A DNA stretch of 12,393 nt from Deltaproteobacteria bacterium (GTDB lineage: Bacteria > Desulfobacterota > Desulfobacteria > Desulfobacterales > SURF-7), in NCBI GenBank assembly GCA_019307665.1, contig JAFDJC010000084.1, positions 1 through 12,393 on the forward strand, in the 5' to 3' direction. The notes beneath the pieces were generated by a model. The model had not been told where the DNA came from. It did no database searches and was given only the letters and a program-made list of their open reading frames with translations. How positions within the stretch are numbered: the first letter of the stretch is position 1; each line of letters begins with the position of its first letter. Below, in pieces: positions 1 to 6,916 of this stretch. The position numbers and the translations under genes are program-made.

Positions 1-211
1 CTCCCGGATGGCAGCCGCTCACAAGTACGGCATCAGCACCCTCCAGAAGGGCCTTTATCACATATTTGGGATCAACCATTCCCGTGCACATCACCTTGAT
101 CATGCGGACATTGGTTGGATAACCGGCCCGTGAGGTTCCTGCAAGATCCGCAGCAGTATACGTGCACCAGTTACATACAAAAGCAATAATGGTCGGTTCA
201 AAATCTTCCAT
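1..211 (-). CDS. mvhD: MvhD/FlpD-type iron-sulfur subunit, N-terminal 70 residues (partial)
   Basis: Only the first 70 codons are in the window; the gene continues past base 1. The product is a small [2Fe-2S] protein that, in methanogens and sulfate reducers, passes electrons between a hydrogenase or dehydrogenase and the HdrA flavoprotein. The family pattern is clear: a start near FEPTIIAF, the CNWC pair (C13, C16), the segment ADLAGTSRAGYPTNVRMIKV, C42 in a VMCTGMVDP context, and SGCHPG (C67) at the window edge. The ATG at 211-209 is preceded by a perfect AGGAGG (218-223) that overlaps the TAG stop of hdrA (222-224). Only 10 nt separate the two genes, so translation is probably coupled. The position directly after hdrA supports an HdrA-MvhD electron-transfer unit. 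Its electron donor is not visible here. The family call is firm. Confidence 0.93.
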   Translation of the reverse strand, partial: MEDFEPTIIAFVCNWCTYTAADLAGTSRAGYPTNVRMIKVMCTGMVDPKYVIKALLEGADAVLVSGCHPG

Positions 212-221
212 GTTTTTCCTC

Positions 222-3200
222 CTATATCCCCACTACATTTAAAGAATCCATAATGCCGTCAATTTCTGCAAAAATTTGTTGTGATTTAAAATGCTTGACC
301 TGTGCGGCATTGCTTGGACAAAACCCTGCACAGCTTCCACACCCCTTGCAAAGAGCTTCGTTTATCACTGAAATTCCTTTGCGTTCATCAAATTCAATGG
401 CTGTATAGGGACACAGCTCGATACATGTCTGGCAGCCGATACAGATATCCGAATCGATAAAGGAGATGGTCGGCGGCACCATAACCTTTCCCAGAGTAGC
501 CAAAGCAAGGGCTTTGGATGCGGCCCCGGATGCCTGGGCAACCGTATCCGGAATATCCCTCGGGGCCTGGCATGTACCGGCAATAAACACGCCGTCTGTG
601 GGTGTATTCAATGGTGCCAGTTTGGGGTGCTCTTCCAGGAAGAATCCGTCTGCCCCCTGGTTGATGCCGAAAATCCTGCCCACTTCAGTAGCATCTTTCC
701 TGGCTTCCATTGCCGAACACAAGATAACCATGTCAACCGGCACACGCAGAATGGACCCTAAAAGTGTGTCCTCGGCAATTGCGATAAGCTTACCTTCTTC
801 CTCCGGGCCTTCCGCTTTGTCTGTAATCTGGGCCACCTTGCCCCTGATAAAGTTAGTTCCTTCATTCTGACAGCGCTGATAAAATTCCTCATACCCCTTA
901 CCAAAGCAGCGCTGATCAATATAAAAATCATACACTTCAGTATCATGTCCTACTTTTTCCTTGATAAGGTGTGAATATTTCAGGGCATACATGCAGCAGA
1001 CTCTTGAACAGTATTCATGATAATTCACATCCCTGCTTCCCACACAATGGACCAGGGCAACGCTTTTGGGAGATTTTGTAAATTCATTGTTTTCATCCCT
1101 AATAAGGATCTTGCCGCCTGTGGGGCCGGTTGCATTGCTCAGCCGTTCAAATTCAAAACTGGTGAAGACATTGCGGTATTTGCCATATCCAAACTGTTTA
1201 ATAGGTGTGGGATCCATGAGGTCAAAACCGGTGGCCACTATAATTGAGCCCACATCAATTTTAAGGTCAACCGGTTTCATGTCATGATCTATGGCCATTG
1301 GCTCACATTTTTCGACACATTGATAACATTCCGAACATACGCCGCATTCAATGCACCGGGCTGCTTCTTGTATGGCCTCATCCTCACTGAATCCGGCTGC
1401 AATTTCAGCAAAACTCTTGACGCGTGTTTCAGGGTCCAGCCTGTTCATTCGTGTCCGGGTTGTTTTTTCAACCTTGGAGGTGTCCGGTCGATAAAATGAC
1501 GTGTCCTTTTCCCTGCCTGCTTCAAGATCCATTTGGTTTACATAGCGATGGATGCTCTCGGCTGCCTCTTTACCGCACTCAACAGCTTCAACTACGGATT
1601 TCGGGCCATAAATCACATCACCGCCGGCAAAAACCCAAGGGATGGTTGTCTGGAGGGTAACCGGATTCACTTCAAGCCCTCCCCTGGCGGTCGGTATATT
1701 CTGGTCCCTGGCAAATGATAGATCTGCCATCTGCCCGATTGCTACAATGACTCTGTCTGCATTCAGAGTTTGAATCTGACTTTCATCATACTGGGGATTA
1801 AATGATCCGTTCTCATCAAATACTTGAGTACATTTCTTAAATTCAATGGAGGCAACTTTGCCGTCTTTCCCAAGAAATCGCATTGGCCCATAGCCGTTCA
1901 AAATTTCAACCTGCTCTTGGACCGCCTCTTCAATTTCATAGTCCCATGCAGGCATTTCATGACGGGCTTCCAAGCATACCATGGTAATATGTTGCGCACC
2001 ATGCCGTTTTGCCGTCATGGCCACATCAATGGCAACATTCCCGCCACCGATGACAACGATATTTCTACCCGTATCAATGCTTTTGCCTAGAGCAGTATCC
2101 CTTAAAAACGGAATTCCCGGAAGAATGCCATCTATATTTTCACCTTCAACACCAAGCGTTCTGCTCAAATGGAGCCCTGTTGCCAGGAATACCGCTTTAA
2201 ACCTTTGCTTTTCCAGATCATCCAAAGTGATGTCTTTGCCAAAAGAGACACCTGTTTTTATGGTCACTCCCATTTTTTCAATGATTGAGATTTCAGCATT
2301 CAGGACATCCCTTGGCAGACGGTATTCCGGGATACCGACAGCCATCATGCCCCCGGCAACGGGAAGTTTTTCAAATACCGTGACTTTATACCCCTTTTGG
2401 ACAAGATAATATGCGCAGGTAAGGCCTGCGGGCCCAGATCCGATGACTGCAATTTTTTCACCGTTTTTCGCTTCAGTTCCCGGGACATATGGTGATTCAC
2501 CTGCAAAATCTAGGTCTGACAGGAACCTGTGCATATACTGTATGGCCAGGGGTGCATCTACATCCTTGCGGGAACAGTTGACTTCGCACGGGTGGTGACA
2601 GATTCGGCCGCATGAGCCTGGAAAAGGGTGTTCTTTTTTAAACAGCTTAAGGGCTTCAAGGTATTTCCCCTGGTTGATCAATGCCACAAAACCCTGGACG
2701 CTCACATGGGCAGGACAGACAGCCTTACAGGGGGCGGTCCCTTGTTTATCAATAAGAAACGTAATGGGTACTGCCTGGGGAAAAGCCCTGTATATGGCGG
2801 TTCTGTCCCCAATACCCACATCCCACTCATTGGGTCTTGTTATGGGACAAACCTTGATGCATTCCCCACACCCTGTACATAATTCCTCCTTCACATACCT
2901 GGGTTTCTTGTGAACGGTCACTGTAAAATTTCCGATGTAACCGGATACATCAGTTACCTCGCTGTAGGAAAGCAGTTCTATATTGGGATGCTGTACAACC
3001 TCGACAATCTTTGGTGTTCCAATACAGGCCGCACAGTCCATAGTTGGAAATGTTTTGTCAAACTGGAGCATATGCCCGCCAACCGTGGAATCTTTTTCTA
3101 CCAGATAGACCTTGTGACCGGAAGCTGCGATATCCAGCGATGCCTGCATTCCTGCTATTCCGCCGCCCACAACCATGATGTCCGGGTGTACGCTGACTTC

Positions 3201-3608
3201 CCTGCTGAGCAGGCTCTGGTGATAGTTGACTCTTGTAACAGCAGCGGCTGCAAGGGTTTTTGCTTTTCTGGTGGCCTCATCTTCACTTTCAGTTACCCAG
3301 GAAACCTGTTCACGGACAGAGGCCATTTGAAAGAAATACGGGTTCAATCCTGCACGTTGACATGCATTCTGAAACGTCTTTTCATGCATTCTGGGTGAAC
3401 AGGATGCAACTACAACCCGTGTCAGCCCCAATTCTTTGATATCTTTTTCAATCATTTCCTGGCCAGGGTCTGAACACATGAATTTATAGTCGCGTGATAC
3501 CACAACGTCTTTCATATTTCGAATATATGCGGCAACTTCTTCAACCCGGACCCGGTAAGCGATGTTAATCCCGCAATGGCAGATATAAAACCCTATCTTT
3601 ATGGACAT
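222..3608 (-). CDS. hdrA: HdrA-like polyferredoxin flavoprotein with inserted GltD/NfnB-type NAD(P)H oxidoreductase module
   Basis: A cytoplasmic electron-transfer flavoprotein of 1128 aa, against roughly 650 for ordinary HdrA. The HdrA front part shows CHCG (C10, C12), C45, C70, the FAD motif VVGGGIAG (146-153), DCAAC (191-195) and a ferredoxin motif at C244-C254. Where HdrA normally has its next ferredoxin, a GltD-like block of about 400 residues begins (roughly 285-690). It has Cys pairs C294/C298 and C333/C337/C341/C345, an FAD motif GSGPAG (391-396), PVAGGMMAVGIPEYRLP, a nucleotide motif GGGNVAID (521-528) and AGGD (661-664). HdrA then resumes with a Cys cluster C752-C768, CVGSRD (855-860), C867/C871/C872, and two C-terminal 4Fe-4S motifs at C1056-C1066 and C1087-C1097. 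Known family roles suggest a flavin-based link between NAD(P)H, ferredoxin and a disulfide or other acceptor; direction and partners are inferred. The ATG at 3608 has only a G-rich weak SD. The gene lies 32 nt after the receiver gene and 10 nt before mvhD. NADH versus NADPH cannot be decided. Confidence 0.93.
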   Translation of the reverse strand: MSIKIGFYICHCGINIAYRVRVEEVAAYIRNMKDVVVSRDYKFMCSDPGQEMIEKDIKELGLTRVVVASCSPRMHEKTFQNACQRAGLNPYFFQMASVREQVSWVTESEDEATRKAKTLAAAAVTRVNYHQSLLSREVSVHPDIMVVGGGIAGMQASLDIAASGHKVYLVEKDSTVGGHMLQFDKTFPTMDCAACIGTPKIVEVVQHPNIELLSYSEVTDVSGYIGNFTVTVHKKPRYVKEELCTGCGECIKVCPITRPNEWDVGIGDRTAIYRAFPQAVPITFLIDKQGTAPCKAVCPAHVSVQGFVALINQGKYLEALKLFKKEHPFPGSCGRICHHPCEVNCSRKDVDAPLAIQYMHRFLSDLDFAGESPYVPGTEAKNGEKIAVIGSGPAGLTCAYYLVQKGYKVTVFEKLPVAGGMMAVGIPEYRLPRDVLNAEISIIEKMGVTIKTGVSFGKDITLDDLEKQRFKAVFLATGLHLSRTLGVEGENIDGILPGIPFLRDTALGKSIDTGRNIVVIGGGNVAIDVAMTAKRHGAQHITMVCLEARHEMPAWDYEIEEAVQEQVEILNGYGPMRFLGKDGKVASIEFKKCTQVFDENGSFNPQYDESQIQTLNADRVIVAIGQMADLSFARDQNIPTARGGLEVNPVTLQTTIPWVFAGGDVIYGPKSVVEAVECGKEAAESIHRYVNQMDLEAGREKDTSFYRPDTSKVEKTTRTRMNRLDPETRVKSFAEIAAGFSEDEAIQEAARCIECGVCSECYQCVEKCEPMAIDHDMKPVDLKIDVGSIIVATGFDLMDPTPIKQFGYGKYRNVFTSFEFERLSNATGPTGGKILIRDENNEFTKSPKSVALVHCVGSRDVNYHEYCSRVCCMYALKYSHLIKEKVGHDTEVYDFYIDQRCFGKGYEEFYQRCQNEGTNFIRGKVAQITDKAEGPEEEGKLIAIAEDTLLGSILRVPVDMVILCSAMEARKDATEVGRIFGINQGADGFFLEEHPKLAPLNTPTDGVFIAGTCQAPRDIPDTVAQASGAASKALALATLGKVMVPPTISFIDSDICIGCQTCIELCPYTAIEFDERKGISVINEALCKGCGSCAGFCPSNAAQVKHFKSQQIFAEIDGIMDSLNVVGI

Positions 3609-3640
3609 TATTGCCCCCGTTTTAGTTTAGAATTATATGT

Positions 3641-4069
3641 TTATTCATTTTGACTGACTCTCCTTGACAATATATCCTGTATCAGATTAAGGACCTCTGC
3701 TGCTTCAGGCGGCTTTTCCAGAAAAGCCTCCGGACTGACGACATCCCGGCCCAACCCGATCCCTTTTGTTTTCTGGTAATGGATGAAGGTTTGTTTATCA
3801 ATTGTCGAAATCATGATAACCGGAATCTGTTTCAGCTGTTTATCCAGCTTTAAATGCCGGTACATCCGCATACCGCCGTTTTCAGGCATGGGTACATCAA
3901 TAATGATAAATACAGGGTTTTCCTTTTTGGCTTTTTGCATGCCCTCTATTCCATCTTTGGCAACAATGGGTTTAAAACCGCCCGTCTTAAGAATCGTTGA
4001 GAGAAATATCCGCATGTCCGGATCATCATCAACAACAAGGATTTTCTGTTTGGTTGGCTTTTTGTTCAA
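3641..4069 (-). CDS. Stand-alone CheY-like response regulator receiver protein
   Basis: A 142-aa receiver domain with no output domain, first gene of the receiver-hdrA-mvhD unit. Visible receiver residues are the acidic cluster DDD (14-16), the phospho-acceptor D58 in IIIDVPMPENGG, the switch residues S88/T89 in MISTI, and K119 in EKPPE. The only usable in-frame start is TTG at 4069-4067: the next in-frame codon run upstream reaches a TAA at 4099-4097 without an ATG. An AAGGA-like SD lies 4-5 nt before the TTG, so a weak start and low expression are plausible. It could act by protein contact as in single-domain regulators, or relay phosphate. The kinase just upstream on the same strand is the obvious candidate partner, but that pairing is inference. 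Why a lone receiver leads an hdr operon is not explained by the sequence. Confidence 0.85.
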   Translation of the reverse strand: MNKKPTKQKILVVDDDPDMRIFLSTILKTGGFKPIVAKDGIEGMQKAKKENPVFIIIDVPMPENGGMRMYRHLKLDKQLKQIPVIMISTIDKQTFIHYQKTKGIGLGRDVVSPEAFLEKPPEAAEVLNLIQDILSRRVSQNE

Positions 4070-4155
4070 TGAGTCCTTTTTTTCTTTCTTGGCTTGTTAA
4101 AATACATAAATACAAGACAGCGGTTTATTTTCAGAGCCTTTTATTTTGTGAACCA

Positions 4156-4173
4156 CTGCAGAAAGCATGCCAA
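4156..4173 (-). promoter_or_regulatory. Sigma-54 promoter (-24/-12) for receiver-hdrA-mvhD
   Basis: On the minus strand the stretch reads TTGGCATGCTTTCTGCAG. Against the consensus TGGCACG-N4-TTGCA it has the GG of the -24 box and the GC of the -12 box at exactly the required spacing; the differences are C to T in the -24 box and T to C in the -12 box. The predicted start is near 4146, giving a leader of about 75 nt before the TTG of the receiver gene. A sigma-54 activator gene ends immediately upstream and palindromic sites lie at enhancer distance, which raises confidence well above a bare motif match. Confidence 0.72.
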
Positions 4174-4256
4174 AACCTGAGAATTGAAAAAAATCAAACA
4201 TAACAGGGAGTTATAAAAAACAATTCTGACAGGAAGATAGAAAAAAACAAAAGAAG

Positions 4257-4275
4257 TGTTGCATATATTGCAACA
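4257..4275. promoter_or_regulatory. Palindromic activator site 1 (TGTTGCA-N5-TGCAACA)
   Basis: TGTTGCATATATTGCAACA is a perfect 7-5-7 inverted repeat. Its centre (4266) is about 120 bp upstream of the predicted sigma-54 start near 4146, typical for an NtrC-family enhancer. The same half-sites recur at 4348-4369. The likely binder is the Fis-type HTH of the activator encoded at 4375-6900; this is inferred from position, not from a known specificity. Confidence 0.65.
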
Positions 4276-4347
4276 TAATTGTGAGAGAAAAGAGAAATAA
4301 CGTGGTGAAATTAATATTGAAAAACTAAAAATATGCATCAAAAATAA

Positions 4348-4370
4348 TGTTGCATCATATGTTGCAACAT
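4348..4370. promoter_or_regulatory. Palindromic activator site 2, directly after the activator stop codon
   Basis: TGTTGCA (4348-4354) is followed after 8 bp by TGCAACA (4363-4369). The right-hand part also forms a perfect 12-bp palindrome, ATGTTGCAACAT (4359-4370). The half-sites are identical to those at 4257-4275. It starts 4 bp beyond the stop codon of the sigma-54 activator gene and about 215 bp from the predicted transcription start, fitting a second enhancer. A further partial half-site, ATGCATCA, lies at 4333-4340. The element is AT-rich and has no U-tract, so a terminator role looks less likely. Confidence 0.6.
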
Positions 4371-4374
4371 TGTT

Positions 4375-6900
4375 TTATGTCGGGCTGATACCCAGGCTCT
4401 TCATCTTTCTCCACAAGGTGGTTCTGTCGATGCCAAGAGCCTTTGCTGTTCTTGTTTTATGCCAGTCATTGTTACGAAGCACTTGTAGAATGGTTTTCCG
4501 CTCCCTTGAATCAGCACTTTTTAATTGAAATCTTTGAACTGTTTTTTCTTTGATCTTTTCATCTGTTATTGCAGAGAACCGGTTCTGCAGGGAAAAGGGA
4601 AGATGTTCCGGTTCAATTATATTCTCCTGACATAAAATTAACGCATGTTCAAGGATATTTTGAAGTTCCCTGATATTGCCGGGATAGTCATAGTTCAAAA
4701 GCATTTTCATGGCGTTTTTTGAAATTTCATGGGAAGATATTGCCCTGGCACTGCACAGCTTACGGACAATATGACGGATAATCAAAGGGATATCATCCCT
4801 TCTTTTTTTCAATGGGGGAAGATCGATGTGCATGACATTGAGCCTGTAAAAAAGGTCTTGTCTGAACTGACGGTTTTCAACCAGTTCTTCCAGGCCCCGG
4901 TTTGTTGCCGAGATAATACGCACATCCACTTTTATTGTCCGGCGGCCGCCCAAAGGATAGAACTCCTTATCTTCAAGTACCCGAAGAAATTTGGCCTGGA
5001 GGGAAAGGGGAAGGTCCCCGATTTCATCAAGAAAAATGGTACCTTTGTCTGCCTCCTGAAAACGACCGGGCTTATCCTTGTCTGCACCGGTAAATGCGCC
5101 CTTCATATACCCGAACAATTCCGATTCCAGAAGGTTCTCCGGAAGGGCTGCACAATTGACCTTGACCAGGGGCTTGTCTGCACGGTTGCTGGAAGAGTGT
5201 ATGACCTTTGCCAGAAGATCTTTTCCGGTTCCGGTCGCTCCCTCTATAAGTATGGTTGCATCACTCTTTGCAACCACCTTTACAGTTTTAAAGATTTTCT
5301 GCATGACGGGGTCTTTTCCGATCATACTGTGAAAAGTGTATCGATTACTGATAACCTGTTCGAACTGGTGGGACAATGTCAGGTCCTGTATGGTGGCAAT
5401 AGACCCGATAATTTTTCCTTGATCACTGTGCAATGGATTATAATCTGCCCGGATGGGTATCACCTCTCCCTGCTGGGTAATGATCTCACATTCACTGTTT
5501 GAGCGAAACTCGCCCAGAGTCATTGATTCTTTTAAAAGTGCCGGTTCTTTGCTTTCACTGTCTCCAAAAATAACAGAGCAGGGCCTTCCTAAAACCTGTC
5601 GGCGGTTATATCCGGATATGACTTCAGCCGCAGTATTAAAAAAAGTCGTATATCCGCCACGATTGACGGTAAATATACCAATATCAAGATTGTCCAGGAT
5701 CGTTTTCAGGCCGCGCTCTTTGTAATTCACCCGGTTGATCAGATCTGCAAAAGCTCCATGATCCTGAAACACTGTCAAACATCCCGTTATTCTGTTCCCG
5801 GCCCCGTAGAGCGGGGCAGACAACCGGGTGATCGAATGTTTGATATCGCTCTGATCCGTAATTTCTACAGAAAGGTCTTCTTCATCATCGCCTTCGTCCA
5901 CATGAAAGGGGCATCTGGCATGGCAGCGGATATCAGAATAAATTTCCCGGCAGTCCTTCCCGAGCACCTCTGATTCTTTTAATCCTGTCATGGCCTGCAC
6001 ACTGTCGTTAAAAGAAGTGATCCGTCTGTGGAAATCAATGGTAAATGCGCCGATGTTGATTTGATCAAGCAGCTGTACCCACTGGTCACACAGGATCATC
6101 TGTTTCCTAAGATCTTTGAAAAAACAGATCATTCCGCTTTTTTGCCCTTCATCTGTTAATAGAGTGGCTGACATCTGAACCGGGATACTGTTGCCTGATT
6201 TATCAAGAATATTGGTCTCATAAAGGGATATCCGGTTTTCCCATCCATTTTGTTCATCCAGTAATTTGCGGTCCAGCCTGGCTTTTTCTTTTTGAGTAAA
6301 AATCCGGCTCATCTTCATCTTATGAAGAACTTCGCTTTCCAAATAGCCGAGAATCTGTACCATGGATCTGTTCAGCGCAATGATGGTCTCATTTTCATCA
6401 CATGCCAGGGCTCCGTCAATTGAACCTTCGATAAGATTTTGCGGGAAAGAATCCGACTTGATCAGTCTCCGGACTTTTTTATTATCCTGTGAGGACAAAT
6501 ATTCATGGATCTGTTGTCTTGATAAATAACGGTTTTGGGCGCGTTTTAATGCAATGAAAAGAACATCATCACTAACGGGCTTATTGATGTAGTCAGAGGC
6601 ATCCAGCTCCAGTGCCCTGGAGGCCTGCTCCATTTCTCCAAAGGCAGTTAATACAATAACCTCAATATCCGGGCTTTGCTTTTTTAATATTTCAAGGACC
6701 TGGATGCCGTTCATTCCGGGCATACGGATATCTGTAATCACAATCTGCGGAGATATTTCTTTGCAGATATTGATTCCTGTTTCACCGTCATGGGCAGTTG
6801 CCACCTCATAACCGGCATCTGAAAGAACAATAGAAATGACCTGACGGATATCTTCATCGTCATCAATTAAAACAATTTTCCAGTCAATTGAATGAATCAT
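4375..6900 (-). CDS. Sigma-54-dependent response regulator with receiver, three PAS domains, AAA+ and Fis HTH
   Basis: An 841-aa cytoplasmic NtrC-type enhancer-binding protein. In order: a receiver (about 7-125) with acidic D13-D16, phospho-acceptor D57 in TDIRMPG, T85 and K107; PAS1 (about 152-270); PAS2 (about 275-385) with a Cys cluster C317/C326/C330; PAS3 (about 395-510); and an AAA+ domain (about 523-760). The AAA+ domain has Walker A GATGTGKD (554-561), the sigma-54 contact loop GAFTGA (601-606) and Walker B IFLDE (622-626). A Fis-type helix-turn-helix ends the protein (about 800-838). All catalytic motifs are intact, so it should remodel the sigma-54 holoenzyme. The ATG at 6900 has CCGGAG about 10 nt upstream, and the kinase gene stops 16 nt before it, so the two are very likely co-transcribed. 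The gene sits directly upstream of a sigma-54 promoter with palindromic sites, making the receiver-hdrA-mvhD operon its probable target. What the PAS domains sense is unknown. Confidence 0.93.
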   Translation of the reverse strand: MIHSIDWKIVLIDDDEDIRQVISIVLSDAGYEVATAHDGETGINICKEISPQIVITDIRMPGMNGIQVLEILKKQSPDIEVIVLTAFGEMEQASRALELDASDYINKPVSDDVLFIALKRAQNRYLSRQQIHEYLSSQDNKKVRRLIKSDSFPQNLIEGSIDGALACDENETIIALNRSMVQILGYLESEVLHKMKMSRIFTQKEKARLDRKLLDEQNGWENRISLYETNILDKSGNSIPVQMSATLLTDEGQKSGMICFFKDLRKQMILCDQWVQLLDQINIGAFTIDFHRRITSFNDSVQAMTGLKESEVLGKDCREIYSDIRCHARCPFHVDEGDDEEDLSVEITDQSDIKHSITRLSAPLYGAGNRITGCLTVFQDHGAFADLINRVNYKERGLKTILDNLDIGIFTVNRGGYTTFFNTAAEVISGYNRRQVLGRPCSVIFGDSESKEPALLKESMTLGEFRSNSECEIITQQGEVIPIRADYNPLHSDQGKIIGSIATIQDLTLSHQFEQVISNRYTFHSMIGKDPVMQKIFKTVKVVAKSDATILIEGATGTGKDLLAKVIHSSSNRADKPLVKVNCAALPENLLESELFGYMKGAFTGADKDKPGRFQEADKGTIFLDEIGDLPLSLQAKFLRVLEDKEFYPLGGRRTIKVDVRIISATNRGLEELVENRQFRQDLFYRLNVMHIDLPPLKKRRDDIPLIIRHIVRKLCSARAISSHEISKNAMKMLLNYDYPGNIRELQNILEHALILCQENIIEPEHLPFSLQNRFSAITDEKIKEKTVQRFQLKSADSRERKTILQVLRNNDWHKTRTAKALGIDRTTLWRKMKSLGISPT

Positions 6901-6916
6901 TACTTATTTGCTCCGG

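Noticed and set aside
466..3398. Several plus-strand open frames of 60-160 codons across the hdrA gene
   Set aside because: They lie antisense to a strongly supported coding sequence, have no SD or family resemblance, and reflect its codon pattern.
4141..4341. A 66-codon hydrophobic minus-strand frame in the control region
   Set aside because: It covers the sigma-54 promoter and an enhancer site, its hydrophobicity comes from AT-rich codons, and it has no SD.
4359..4370. ATGTTGCAACAT as a transcription terminator of the activator gene
   Set aside because: It is a short AT-rich palindrome with no loop and no U-tract; its half-sites recur at 4257-4275, which fits a protein-binding site better.
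4729..5502. A 257-codon plus-strand open frame opposite the sigma-54 activator
   Set aside because: It is entirely antisense to the conserved AAA+ and PAS3 region; its composition shows no recognisable domain.
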